Position numbers and translations under genes: made by a program
Origin: Monosiga brevicollis MX1
Taxonomy: Eukaryota > Opisthokonta > Choanoflagellata > Craspedida > Salpingoecidae
Assembly: GCF_000002865.3 (NCBI RefSeq)
Contig: NW_001865049.1
Span: 896,568-960,567, forward strand
Direction of reading: 5' to 3'
DNA: 64,000 nt
Part shown: in pieces, positions 36,801 through 49,300 of the stretch
Position numbering within the stretch: position 1 is the first letter of the stretch
How the letters are laid out: each line of letters opens with the position of its first letter
Notes under the pieces: generated by a model
Database searches by the model: none
What the model saw: the letters and a program-made list of their open reading frames with translations, nothing else
What the model was told of the DNA's origin: nothing

Positions 36801-37341
36801 CCTGCAAAGCATCGCTCGTGAGTCGCGGGACGTGAGCCGCTCCAAGGCCATTTGGGTGGCCATGGGCGCCTTCCCCATTGCCCTCAGCCTGGGTTGGCTC
36901 CTTGCAGTCTGGCTCATCCTCTACCCATCCCTGACGGCCGAGGTGGCCTTTATCGTCGTCAATTGTCCCCAGGGCCTGCTTCTCTTCTTTGTCTTTGTCT
37001 TTCGCGACGACCGACTCTGGAAACAGGCCCGGCACCAACTTGTGCGCTGGTGGACTGATAGCGAGCACTCGTCTTCCCTACCTTACACAGAGAAACCACC
37101 CTCCTCCACAGGATCTACTCGCGTCAGTCGCGCGTCCACGCCGACGCTTCACACCGACGAGCAAGGCCCGCTGAGCCGCCGTTCCAGCGTCAGCAGTAGC
37201 GGAAGCCGCTTTGTCCTCACGCGTCCCCACTTTAAAAAGGGCCCCATGATGAGCATGATCTCTGAGGCCCGTTTGTACGAGTTGGACGATTCCGATGAAG
37301 AACATCAGGAAGTGCGCGTGTGCCAAGCCTACGATGTCTGA
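33897..37341 (+). CDS. Adhesion-type GPCR with N-terminal C-type lectin domain
   Basis: Exons: 33897-34287, 34507-34571, 34650-34740, 34877-37341, giving about 1003 residues. The intron 34572-34649 is inferred from a strong pyrimidine tract; it is 78 nt, so retention would add 26 in-frame residues. Signal peptide at residues 1-27. A C-type lectin-like domain spans about 70-183 (WEQARDTCEGLGAILATL, WTWSDGSG, DARCLG, PFLC). A small cysteine cluster (CPDDADCILGTCVC) follows, then an N-glycosylated GAIN-like region and a GPS at about 576-607: CAWWD, GC, CVC, then the cleavage site HLTSF. Seven membrane helices occupy about 655-890, and a Ser-rich tail follows. The GPS/7TM pair is class B2 adhesion GPCR; the lectin domain suggests glycan recognition. 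Confidence 0.88.
34450..34477. repeat. Poly-T tract in GPCR intron 1
   Basis: A T-run of about 28 bases. An AC-rich microsatellite at about 34348-34371 lies in the same intron. Confidence 0.9.
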
Positions 37342-38265
37342 CCAGCTCAAAAGTCTCGGCAATATCGCTGAGATTGCCGCAGGCGGAAGGGGAACCCTGC
37401 TTGCTGCCTGCGCTTTGAATAAATGTACTCATCATATCCTGTTCTGCTATCAAGAAATCGTCGAGCGCATCGTCGCTCTGTGTCGTCTCGCCGTTGTTTG
37501 TATCGCTTTGCTCTGCTTTTGACACGTGCTGATGAATGATATTATGCCCGGACATGTTCATGTGCCGAACCATCAAAGCACCTGTGTGCGCGCGCGAGAC
37601 GTGAACCAAGTTTACCGAAGCACCGCCGCCCTCAATACTTTTATGCAATTCATAGGAGAGTTGTGCTCTCAATCCCCAATTGATTCGATTTGTATTTGAC
37701 GAATGTGATTGAGCATCATTCGCATGCATGTCACTCCCGAATAAAAATGCCTCTAAAAAAATTATGCGTAAAAGTTTGTGAAACGCCAACAAACGGGGAT
37801 TGAACCGGATTCAAGGCGTCAAAGGCGCGGCATGCGCTTGCCCGTTAGAACGAGCCATAAAACTGACCTTTTCATTCACGAGGCTTACGGTGTTCAAGCT
37901 GCTCGTGGCAGAATCAGTGTTTAAAAGCGATTTAAAGACTTTGCAGAAAGTTTTCACTCAGGCTGAAATGAAATGGCAGAAGCAGACGAAGTTCGAGTTC
38001 ACAATTTATTTGGAATATTTTAGGATGGTTTTTATCGACATGTGGAGCAGCATAGATCTGATCTGATCTGATCAAAGTCGCAACAGTGGCCTTGGCAGAC
38101 TCCTTGCACACAGGCGCAGTACTTCAAATCAGAGCTTTCACATTGCCAGCGCTCCTGGCACACAATATCAACACAAGTAGAAGGGCAGCTAGCTCCAGTC
38201 TGGCGACTGTTACTCAATCGTGGCAGGTCGGCTCTCTCTCGACACACAACTCCATCTTGACATGC
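37342..38265. other. Convergent spacer, no gene seen
   Basis: About 920 bp between the GPCR stop (+) and the carrier stop (-). It is AT-rich, with an AATAAA at 37740-37745 that may end the GPCR transcript. A tRNA-like T-arm on the minus strand near 37790-37860 was checked and rejected. Confidence 0.5.
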
Positions 38266-40376
38266 TCAATGGCCTGACTTGGATGGAGCGTTTAAGATGT
38301 GTGTTCGAATCAAGTTGGCACCCGTGACCATAAAAGTGGTTTGCCAAATGCCCAAGAAGATGCGCGGCACCACACCCTATGGAACAAAAAGCAAAGGTAC
38401 GGTACATGAGGGTTGCTAGGGTAAACTACACGCAACGGCATTACCGAGGGCGACAGGCCAATTGCCCGGTTCAAGCCACATACCTTGAATAGGCCTCCAA
38501 AGCCGTGGCCGTCCACGACGTGACGCATTGTAGCCAGCATCGAAAGGCTGGGTTCATTCGCGGCTGCGCGGGCCTGGGCCTCAATGCGCGCCACCTCAAA
38601 AGGGTGATTCCAGCAGGCCAGGGTACCGCCAATGACACCGGCACAGACTTCTTGAAAGACAGTCAAACGGGCCGTAGCTGGGTTATCATAGTTGACCTTT
38701 TTGATAATCTCTCGCACGGCATCGGTAAAGCCCTGGCGCGAGGCCCAATTGGTGGCCTGGCGGAATGCGATGGCTGTTCCACCCGGGTAGAAGCCACGGA
38801 AGCCCTGGTGTGTAGCAAGCCACACACATACACACACGCGCGCCCAAAACACAACAAAAAGATGTGAAGGTGTGTGTGTGTGGATGAAGATTATAGGGTC
38901 AAGCCTCGCCGCGGGCAAAGACGTTTGCGCGGAAACAACTTTATGGGATCGCAGTCCCTACCTTGGCTTGCCAAGTGGCCCGGATCTGCTCAGTGAGGGA
39001 GATTTGTTTGTTGGTGACAGCGCTCGTTACCAAGAACGTGCAGGGCCCCATCACAGAGACCTGGCACACACCACCACCGGCACCTGCCAAAAAGCCAGCT
39101 GCAGTGGGCGACACGCCCATGCCCAATGCCGAGTCCTTGATAAACTCCTTTGAGAACATCAGCACGGAGCTAATTGAAACACATCCCAGCCAGACACAAC
39201 AGGCGTGCATACGGTTGACCATGAGCCAGCGAATGGGCCCAGAACGCAGTCCTCTCTAAACAAGAAGAGCCGTTCATACCCTTTGCTGGCCGATTCCACC
39301 ATCTTGGCCGAGGTGCCTCGCCAAAAGGCACGGGCCCCAGCAAAGCCACCCCCGTTGCTTCGGTAAATGGCCATGAGACCCTGTGTAAGAGCATGACCGG
39401 GCACATGGTGCGGGGCTTTGAGTATTCGCTTTCATGCCATGCGGGTTGGCTGGTCAGGAGGTCGGTCAGGTGCTCAGGTGGCATCACCAACCTCAATGGT
39501 CCCCTGGTTACGGTATCGACCCAAATGGGTCTTCCACACCTCCAGAGGCATACCTGCCGGGGACATCACAAAGGCGTCATACAGGCGCAGTCTGAAGTTG
39601 AGACCTCGGAGCATTCTACTCAGCCTGTGCTTGCTGCTCTGACTTGTCTGGAAAGGCGTGTGATGGAGCAGGCAAAGATACCAAGACTCACCGAGGCTGG
39701 CAGCTTCGACCATCTGGAGGATGGCGCCATTGCGCGCATCCACAATTTTCTTTTGTGTAGTGGATTCTTTTGGGCGCGGTGTCTACATGGTGGGCAGGGC
39801 AAGGGTGGACATGAGCTGGGTTGATTGAGGGAGGGGCCAGGAAGTCCAAGCTCATCGAGAACACAGATGATCGTGGCACGGTGCGGAGAAGCAGACGCCT
39901 TACGCCTTGGAGAACGGCAAGCGTCGATTGGATGCTCTCAATCTCTTGGCGGGCTTCCTCGGCAAAGCGCGACTGCTGAGACTCTGTAAAATTGCCGTAA
40001 CTGTTGGTCATGATTTGAAGTTGACCGTTGGCTTCGCGCAGCTTGGAGATGACGATGTCTGGCATGTGTCGATACCGACGCTGCTGTCTGGCAAAGGGCA
40101 CACGTGGGTAAAATCTGGTTTACAGAGGTTGGACTAGAGTGGAGGGGGACCAGAGTGGAGGGGCCAAAGTGGCCGATCTGGCTCTTACTCGAGGAGATAT
40201 TGGCGTTCGAGGTCGTCTGCGCACACTACCAAAGGCTCATGCGACACGAGAGGCTCGCCATAACCCGGGCGAAGGGACAGGATGGGGCTTGAGTCGGCCG
40301 GGGCATCCTGTGCGTTGCTGTCGGCAACTTCGACATTGCTAGCCACGAGAGCCGGGGAATCGGCCGGGTTGGCCAT
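38266..40376 (-). CDS. YHM2-type mitochondrial carrier with N-terminal extension
   Basis: Eight exons, high to low: 40376-40189, 40087-39904, 39782-39692, 39553-39492, 39380-39280, 39169-38962, 38804-38484, 38376-38266; 421 residues. The last 290 residues are a mitochondrial carrier: MPLEVWKTH, FWRGTSAKMVE, GFYPGGTAIAFRQATNWASR, ACWNHPFEVARIEAQ and GVVPRIFLGIWQT align with yeast YHM2, which exchanges citrate and oxoglutarate. The PX[DE]XX[KR]-type signatures are degenerate, as in YHM2 (MPLEVWK, HPFEVAR). Residues 1-124 are unusual for a carrier: an acidic, Ser/Ala-rich start, then a predicted helix with SKLREANGQLQIM and ESQQSRFAEEARQEIESIQS. The phases of exons 1-3 fit one transcript, but two genes read as one cannot be excluded. 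Confidence 0.82.
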
Positions 40377-41790
40377 GTTGGCTACCTGCGGCGTCAGTGG
40401 CGCAAAGAGTGAATACAAAAAGAATGTCGGATCCACAGCGAACTCAAAAGCAGAGGTAACGATCGATAACAAAGCAAAACATCAGGAGTCAAGGCACTGC
40501 ACACCAGATTAAAAGCAGACATGAAGCATCCGCGCCAGGTGCTCGAGAACACTGGAAAGGTCCAAGGCCGGCGAGCTAAGGTGTGCAGCACAGTCCGCAG
40601 CTCACCTCACCTGAGCCCAAAAAAGCGTAGCGCCTCAACCAGCAGCCGCCACACAGCACCCCTGATTTTTCCTAACACCCTCACACGCACACCACGTATG
40701 CATCAGTCAGCCAAAGCCACTACCCAGCCCAGAACCCGACATCCCAAGCACCACCCCCCCCCACCCACCACCAACCGGGTCGTCGCACGATAGAGAAAAA
40801 AAAAAATAAAGAGAGAGAGGAGAGAGAGAGATTTTTGGGAAAAAGTGGCGCAGTGCGCAGCCATGAAATGTCAGACAGAACCGGACAACTTGGAATTGTG
40901 ACTCACTCACCTTTGGACCTTTGGGTGAACAAAAGCAAGGGAGAAGAAAATGAACAGAGAGAGAGAGAGAGAGAGAATACTGAAGGATGTCGCAACACGA
41001 CAACGTCATGAGGCGGTTGCTCAACAACAACAAAGCCAAACATCAGTGAGAGAGAGAGAGAGTCACACCACTCCACCTCAATGCAGAGTGGGAATAACAC
41101 TTACTAAAGGCGTCGCCTCATAAATCTGACATTGGATTTGGTTAAGGTCACTCACTGCCTTCGTGGTCATTTTGCCTGGAAGCAAGGGGATAAAAAAACT
41201 GCACCAACCACTATATTTAGGCGCAAGATTTATGAGATTTGAACTCTGCTCAGCGATACTTTTCTTTGGGTGTGGATCGGCAGGTGAGCAACTTGAAGAT
41301 GGAAAAAAAATTTGTCGGCGCGTTGTCGATGCAAATGGCAGCCACCTGGGCTGGACTTGTTGGCGCTGGTGGACTTCTTGTTGTGGAGGGGCTGTGAAAG
41401 ACAATGACAGTGAGGATGGTGGTTGCGGCGGTCGCGAGGACCTGCCAGCAGACGGAGCATGTTTGCCGCTTGCGTCGTTCCAGCGAGACACACAAGGGGC
41501 GTCGGTGACCTCACGAGTCATGGCTCGTCTCTTCAGCCCCTGTGGTGCTCGCTGGTCCGCGGTCGCGATTTCATGAGCTTGATGCGATATCCTGCGATGT
41601 CCTGTCCCATCCTCCTGAACATTGGCTTGCATGGCCAACTAAATGGCCTCGCCTGAGTTGGTCTTTCCAGCTCTGCCCCTGAGCCATGTGTCATTGAGCT
41701 TGCCCCATCCAGTTCCCTGTCAGTCCCTGAGCCAGCGCTCGTGCTCATCTGCCTTGCTTGGCTTCATTGCTCCCGTTTGCGTCTCCCAGA
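40377..41790. other. Divergent promoter region between carrier and RPL26
   Basis: About 1.4 kb, head to head. GA-type microsatellites occur at about 40806-40832, 40956-40975 and 41047-41061, and a C-run at 40754-40762. Several open frames exist but none has codon or family signal, so I call no exon here. Confidence 0.5.
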
Positions 41791-42632
41791 ATGAAGTTCT
41801 CCACCAAGACCTCTAGCCGCCGGAAGGCCCGCAAGGCTCACTTCACCGCTCCTTCCAGGTACTAGTTATATTTTTGTTGCTTTTGAACCGGTCTTGTGGT
41901 TTGACACGGGTTGGCAAAGGTTGCTGGGGCATGCGGCTCTGTAGCCGTCGTCTTGTCAGCTCAATCCCGAATCCCGAGCCAACTTGGCTGGCTGTCGACT
42001 TCGGTCAATTTACTCGAGTGTCCTCACTTGATGCCTCGTCATTGGTCGTGTTTTCTTAGCGAGCGCCGCAAGCTGATGAGCGCTCCTCTGAGCAAGGAGC
42101 TCCGTCAGAAGCACAACGTGCGCCATGTCCCCGTCCGCAAGGACGATGAGGTTAGTTTTTGTTGGAGTCTTACCTTTGTTTTGTGCCGTCCATGAAATGA
42201 GGCGTGGCGAGGACATCGGTTTTTTTTCTCGATGTGGCTTTTGGACTTGTTGCCCGGCAATCCTTGTTGCGATTCTGGTGATGGAGTTTTTCACATCAGA
42301 TTCCGTATGCACACGCTCGCATTTACCATTCCTCATGTTGTGGTTTTTTTTTTTTTGCTCTGTGACAGGTCAAGATTGTCCGTGGTGCCAACAAGGGCCA
42401 GACCGGCAAGATTGTCGATGTCTACCGTAAGAAGTGGATCATCCACATCGCTGGCTTGACCGTTGACAAGGCCAACGGTGCCACCTCCTTCCTGGGCTTT
42501 GACCCCTCGAAGGTTGAGATCACCAAGCTGCACATTGACAAGAACCGCCAGCAGCTCCTCAACCGCCGTGACAAGACCAAGCAGTCTGATGCCGCCAAGG
42601 GCAAGCACCAGGAGGGCGAGCTGTCTGCGTAA
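41791..42632 (+). CDS. RPL26: 60S ribosomal protein L26 (uL24)
   Basis: Three exons: 41791-41858, 42060-42150, 42369-42632; 140 residues. The sequence starts [20 protein letters not shown] and continues [15 protein letters not shown] and PVRKDDEV, then a KOW-type loop [20 protein letters not shown], all typical of uL24. The protein binds 25S/28S rRNA near the exit tunnel of the large subunit. A pyrimidine-rich stretch directly before the ATG resembles the leaders of other ribosomal protein genes. The usual C-terminal Lys/Glu tail is slightly short. Confidence 0.96.
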
Positions 42633-43379
42633 ATTCAAATCCCATACCCCTCGGTGACTTGTTTGGACTCTTGTCAATCAGGTTTTCTAAAGTGATCCCT
42701 AAAGCCCTCATCACACACTCCAGCATCTAGTCAAGCATTTGCCTTTACGAGAAGGTTTCAGATGACGGGAACCATTCAGGGGATTCAAAAACCCAGACAC
42801 GGCATGACTGAACAGCACGCTGGGTAGGCTCAAAGAAAGACCTTGGGGCTCATGCATGCGTTGAACCTGCGCACCGTTTGCACATCCCCTTCCCGATCAC
42901 GATCGAGTCTAGAGAGAAGAGCAAGAGGAGGGCCCAACCACTACAAGCTGAAAAACACGTTCACAGTAAAACCCGAAAGGCAAAGACAACCAGCACGAGT
43001 AGCCGACAGAACTACTGTTGTCAACATCAAATATTCTAAAATTAGCGCCTGAAAATTTTTGGGTGAAAATTGAATTTTTTTCTTTCTTCTCTCTAGTGTG
43101 TGTGTTTTTCAACGGTCGCGCCGTTGAAGTTGCAAGGCGAAGGGATCGACCCCGGGTGGTGGCACACACACCCTCGTTCGTCTCGTTCGTCTGTGCTGGG
43201 GTGCCCTTGCGCACTCGCTGCGCACTTGCTGCTGTCGGTGCAAAGACGACACCGCTGTTGAGTCAGCTGGGTGGGTTCCACAACTCGAAGCTGGACGGGT
43301 TCTGGCGTTGCGGGGGGTAATTTGACCCGTGTTTCACAGACTCCCCCCTCGAGCTCTGAATTACCTAGCATCGCGCAGC
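42633..43379. other. Tandem intergenic spacer
   Basis: About 750 bp between RPL26 and the CM1 protein, both plus strand. It should hold the RPL26 3' UTR and the next promoter. No exon supported. Confidence 0.5.
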
Positions 43380-46300
43380 ATGAGTTCAAGGTTGGTGTTG
43401 GCGCGCTCTGCATAGCACGGTGCCCCCAGACTGTTTTGCTTTCCGCATGGCTCATGCCATGTTATTTTGGCAGATTCCGCAGCTCGTTTCGGGGTGGGGC
43501 AGGTGCCCAGCCGGCAAATGGAGCCGGCGGTGTATCCTTCTCGTCTTCGACGTCCTCTGGCATTCGCACTCAGCGCGATCAAGATGACCTCATCGCCGAC
43601 CTTCGCAAAGAAAATTTTGCCCTGAAGTTACGCATCTATGAAATGGAAGAAAATCTGGGGCGCCTGGCCCCAGGTGACATTGCACAAGCCATCAAGCTTG
43701 TACGTGCCTGCTTTTGCCTGCCCTAGCCTCCCGAGCCCACGGCCTGCGATTTCATGCNNNNNNNNNNNNNNNNNNNNNNNNNNNNNNNNNNNNNNNNNNN
43801 NNNNNNNGGGATTTAAAGGCCCCCCCCCCCCCCCCCCCCCCTCACCCAACCTCAACCCTGCCAACAACAGAATGTTGAGCTAAAGGTTCAGCTCGAGGAA
43901 ACCAAGCGCGAGCTTGCTGAGAAGGACGAATTGCTGCGCCAGGTGCGTGTGTGCTCGTCTCAATCCAGTGTCCACAGACTCCAAACGCCGTGCATTGCGC
44001 CGTGATTCCTCAAAATTCTTGTGATTTTCTCAGGCCCACAACGCCATCGACGGCTATGCTGCACACGAGGAGCAACGCTTGGGTCAACAACGCGCTTCGG
44101 TATGTCTGCCGTCCTCACCATGTACACGGGCCTCGTCGTGTTCACCAGACTACGCTCCATATCACACCCCCATTGATCGCACGTTCCGCTCTCAGTATGA
44201 AAAACGGATCCGCGAGTTGGAGCTCATGGTCAAGGAAGCACGTGTTGAAGCTCGCGAGCATGAACAAAACGTACGGCAATCGTGCGGTTTGCGGCGCGTG
44301 CTTTGGTGTTGCTCTGTTCAGGACCTTACCCCAACATCCCGTGGCGGCATTCGCATCGTTTTAGTTGCAACGATATGGTCAAGACTGGGGTGAACAGGAT
44401 CAAAATCTTCGTGGTCACATTGGCGATCTCAAAGAAGAACTCGCCGCACTTCGCCAGGCCGCTGAGAATGCTGCCTCAGATCATCGCAAGCGGTACGGCT
44501 CGAATCAGACCAGTCGGAGTACATTGACACACTCTCATCTACACGGCACCCCATCAAGGATGCCACAGCGCTGGACTCCTCTTACTTTCATCGCATCTTT
44601 GCCCTCATCTTAGTGTTGCCAAGCTGGAGGGCCAGCTTGTTGATCGGGATTTGCAAATCAACGCCCTGCGCAACGACTTGGAGCGCGACAAGCAACAAAT
44701 CGAGGCCATGCAGCAGGAGGAGCGCCAGCGCCGCCGGGAGCAGGAGCATGCCGAGCAGACTGCTTCACGAACGCCTCAGGCGGATCCTCGGGCTGATGTA
44801 CGTAGCCCGTGATTTTTCTCCTTCAATGCCGTCCTGGTAAATCCAATGATGGCTTTCACCGCTCATATCCTCGCCTCGCGCGATCAACAGCGCATGCAGA
44901 TGCTGGAGACGGATAATGCCACCCTCCACCGCCAGGTCGAGGTATGTGACCTCCTTTGCTGCCGCCCCACTTCTTATGCTGATTCTTATTTGATTCTTTT
45001 TGGCCGTATCTCGTCATGAATTGGTAATCCTTTTGGTTCGCTACACATCACTTATGCCGCGCGCGTATTTGCCAGCAACTGCGTCGGCAATTGGAGCAGG
45101 CACAGCTGACGACCACCACCTTGCGCGCTTCGGACAACGAGCCTGCGCGAAGCAATCGCTCTTTTGCACCCGGAGACGACACGCTGCGATCCTTGCACGT
45201 CAGCGGGCATGGTTTGCGTGACCGCACGGGCCCGGTCGATGACACGCTCGTACGTTCATGAAACGATTGAACATCCTGCTGCGGGCAATATAATCTCCTT
45301 TTTTCTTCTTTCCTTTTCTCTTGAGTCATATCTGTATGTGTCTGATTGCATAGAACGAGTCTTTGCAAAATTTGGCTGAAGGCGAAGCCTTGGGCATTGA
45401 ATCCTTGCGCCACGAGTTGCAGGCCGAGCGCATTCGCCTTGAAACGCTTCGTCGACAGCTCGAGGCTGAACGTGAGCAGATTCGAGTCGAGCAGCGCCAT
45501 CGATCCACTGCCAATGTGACACCGCGCCCCACCGAGCCTGCTGCGCCTACCCCCCTTGCAACCTCGCGCACCGCCGATGGAGGCCAGACCGAGGAGCTGC
45601 TCAATCAAGCACGAGACCGCGAGCTCTTGCTCATGCGCCAGCATGCCGAACAGATTAACCAGGAGCAGCAGCGCTATCGTGACACTGTGGTTGAGCTGCA
45701 GGCTGCCAAACGTGCGGAGGTTGAAGCTAGCACAGCCGCCAATGCTGCCCGTCTCGACCTTGATGAAACGCGGGCTCAATTGCTGTCCACACAGCAAGCT
45801 TTGATCGATATCCAGCAGCAGGTACACCAGTCTTGACCAACAAGTCTGACCTCGACGAGTTTTTGTGCAGTGTGTGTGTGTGTGTGTGCGCGCGCGCGCT
45901 CACGAGTCACCTTCATTGTGTCGCAGCACGAGGCATTGCAAAGTGAGCACGAGGAACAAGTGCGACTATTGCAGCGAGCAGCGGCAAAAGTCGAAACCCA
46001 AGATGCTGCACAAAAAGCGCTCGAGGTGAGAGCCGCAGCCCAACCTCGACCAAGAAATGTGGCCAAACAACATGTTGGGCCGAGCGCAGTCCCGCCATTG
46101 GTTACAACACTGACTGTTTCCGCTTGTGGGCCAGGCCGCTACGGCAGAGCACGAGCAAATTGTTGATCACTTGCGGCGGGCTGTCGCTGAAGCCGAGGAC
46201 GAAGCAGCAAAGTATGTGCACTGCCCATGCTTGTGGTATTGCCCCGGGCCTAGCATATCTACGCTTTCCCATCTGTTTCCCGGTGATTCACCCTCGATTG

Positions 46301-49300
46301 TGCCTGTCATAGGTGGAAAAAGCGAGCTGATCGCGCCGAGGGGCGTCTGGCGACCATTGAGGATGAGATTGTCCAAATTCGCGGCGATTTGGGTCAGGCC
46401 CAGGAACGTTACAGCACAGAGTTGACCACTATTCGCTCGCAGCACGCCGAGGACAACACCAAGCTGGCCGGCATGCATGATGAGCTTCAATTGCTCCGCA
46501 ACCGACTCGCAGACGCCGAGGCCGAGCGCGAGGAAGCGCGCCACACGGCGCGCCAGTCGGAAAATGCTCTACGGGATGCCCGTCAGCAGAATCGCGCTCT
46601 CTCCGATGAGCTTGATCGCGCGTTGGCTGATGCCGAGGGACGTGGCGAGCTTCAGCAGCGGGTCCGCGAGTTGGAGGCTCTGACCAAGACCTTGACACGC
46701 TCTCTGAGCGCGGCAGAGAATGACGCTGAGCGCCTCAGCGCAGAGGTGGGCCATCGCAACGATCGCGTTCAGACGCTGGAAGCCCGGTTGCGTCAGCTCG
46801 AAGATGAGATTCGTGGTTTACAAAGTAGCTTGCATGAGACTCAGCAGCAGCACCAGATTTCCGTGTCACAGCACACCGCTGAATCTGATGCCTTGCGCCG
46901 TCGGTTGGCCGCTGCGGAGGGCAAGGCGGGCGAGCACGTAGCAGAGACGCGTAACCTGAGCACGACCTGCCGCGAGTTGGAGTCGGCGCTCAAGGTACAG
47001 AAGCAGCTCGTCGCAGACCGCAGTGCGGCCATTGCCCGCTTGCAGAGCTCACTCGCTGAGCGGGATGCAGCCGTCAAAGCTTTGCAGGACGAGCTCGAGG
47101 CAGTGCGCTCGGATCTCGTGCTTGCCCGGGCGCAGGCTCAAGCTCTGGGAGAAGTTCAGCACACCCTAGACCTGACCCAGGTTCGCGTGGCCGAGCTGGA
47201 GGATGAGCTTGCTCTTGCTCGAGATGAGCTGGCTCGAGCCGTGGCCACAGCCGACGGCGTTATGGCGCAGCTCGCCGAGGTGGATGCTGCGCTTCAACGT
47301 GAGCGTCAGGGCAGCGCCGATTTGGCTCGACAGCTTAGTGACCAACGTCTTGCACACGAACATGCCCTTGCAGCAACCCGCGAGGAGGCGGAGCGGCTGC
47401 AACGACAAAAACAACAGGCGGACGAATTGCTGGCGTCGCGTGAACACGAAATCAACCGCCTGCACGATGACAATGACGCGCTGGCGCGCGCGCTCCGCGA
47501 GCAATCTCATGCGGGCGAGGCCGCGAATCTGCGGGCACGAGACCTTGATCTTGATCTCAGTCGCCTCCGAGGCGAGCTGGACAACTGCGGCCATGAGCGC
47601 ACGCGTGTTCAGCAACAAAACTCAGAGCTGCAGCGCCAGCTTGATGAGGTCACACGTGAGCTTCGCAATGCACGGGATCTGCATGGTGGTGATGTTGGTC
47701 GTCTTCAAGCGCGTTTGCGCGACTGCGATGAAGAGGTCGCGAAGCTCCGCGTCTTCAAGTCAAAGTTTGAGCAGCTCAGCGAAGACCAGCGCTCTTCAGA
47801 CGATACCTTGCAGGCAGCTCTCCGTGACCTCGATACTACCCAGCGCGAGCGCGACGTAAGTTGTACCAAATTTCTCCGTTTGGCCAGGGTGACGCTCAAG
47901 CTTGCATTGTCTCTGCGTCCTTTCTAACTTACTTGTTTCATGCTTGATTTTCGTCCCTGTGTGCGCGGGCATTATCCATCCAGGCCCTGAGCACAGAGCT
48001 CAGTGAGGCGCGATCTCACTTACGGGAAGAGCAGAAGGCTGTGGAGGACATGCGTGATGAGCTTGAGCAATTGCTTCAGTCGTACACCAGCCTTGAACAG
48101 GCCAAGGTAGGGTTACCGACGCCCCGCGTTGCCCTTCCCCCCGCTCTGAACCAGAATGGGCTCTGCAATGCATGTGCGCGGCTTCACCAAATGGTCCTTG
48201 TATGTTCTTGGCGCATCTCAGCTCGCAGCCGAGGCAGAGTTGCAAAGTCGCGGCCAGGATCGCGAGGCACGGTACACGGAGATGACCGTAACGATGCGCT
48301 CGCTTCAAGATGAGCTCGAACACGAGCGGGCCCGAGCTCGTCAGGCCGAGGAAGATACGGATCACTTTGCTCGTGACGTACATGCCCTGCGCAACGAGAT
48401 TGCCCGACTGCAGGAGCAGCTGGCCAACTTGCGCAATCGCGAGCAGGGTTTGCTGCAGCAGCTGAGCGACGCTCAGGGTCAGTTGGAGGCAGAGCGCGAG
48501 CGTCAGCGTGACCTTGAGACAAAAATGGATCGCATCGAGCTCTCTGATCGCCAGCGTGAGCGCCGCAGCAACGGTACGTCTTGACTGGGCCACAGCCAGG
48601 CCATTCTTCGCATCAGGCAGGGTGGTGGTCCATTGCGGTGTAGACGAGCAGCTGTTTAGAGCTCATTCGAGTGGTCGTCTGGTCTTGGGTGGGATGTGGT
48701 GCGGTATGCATTGCTTTCAGACGAGGTGTCTGCGATGGCGCGTGAGTTGGCCACAGTGCGAGCCGAGCTGGCTGCGTGCAAGGACCGTTTGGCCGATGCC
48801 GTGCGCGACCGCGACGCCATTGAGGGACGGCTCAATGAATACGGAGTATGTCATGTCATTTCGATTGAATCCTTGCGCGAGGCACTCGCAGCCAGGCTCG
48901 TAGAGACCCGACCCGCACTTGCCTTTCACTGATCTATGGTTTCAATGTTGCTTTGTAGGACCTGCGCGCACGAGACCGGGATGGTCTACAGCGGGCCGAA
49001 TCCGATATGGCCAGCATCCGACGACAGCTGGCTGAAGAGCGGAACCAGGTATCGCTAAAGGCCGACGAGTTGACCGAGGCCAAGCAGCTGCTCGAGCATA
49101 CCTCGCATCGCTTGGAGCTTCTGGAGGACCAAAACGGCCAGCTTCGTCGCCAAGTCGCCGATCTGCAGGATGAGCTACAGCTCTGCCACGAGCGCAATCA
49201 ATTGGCGCGAGATGCCGAGCAGGCGCTGCAGGGTACGTCATCGTGTCTTGTCGGTCTGTGCATGCCATCGACTCTGTGCTGGCTTGGGCATGACAGATAT

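Noticed and set aside
37787-37860. tRNA-like sequence on the minus strand (GGTTCAATCCCC T-arm look)
   Set aside because: The T-stem has mismatches and the 3' end finds no complementary 5' acceptor stem, so no cloverleaf forms.
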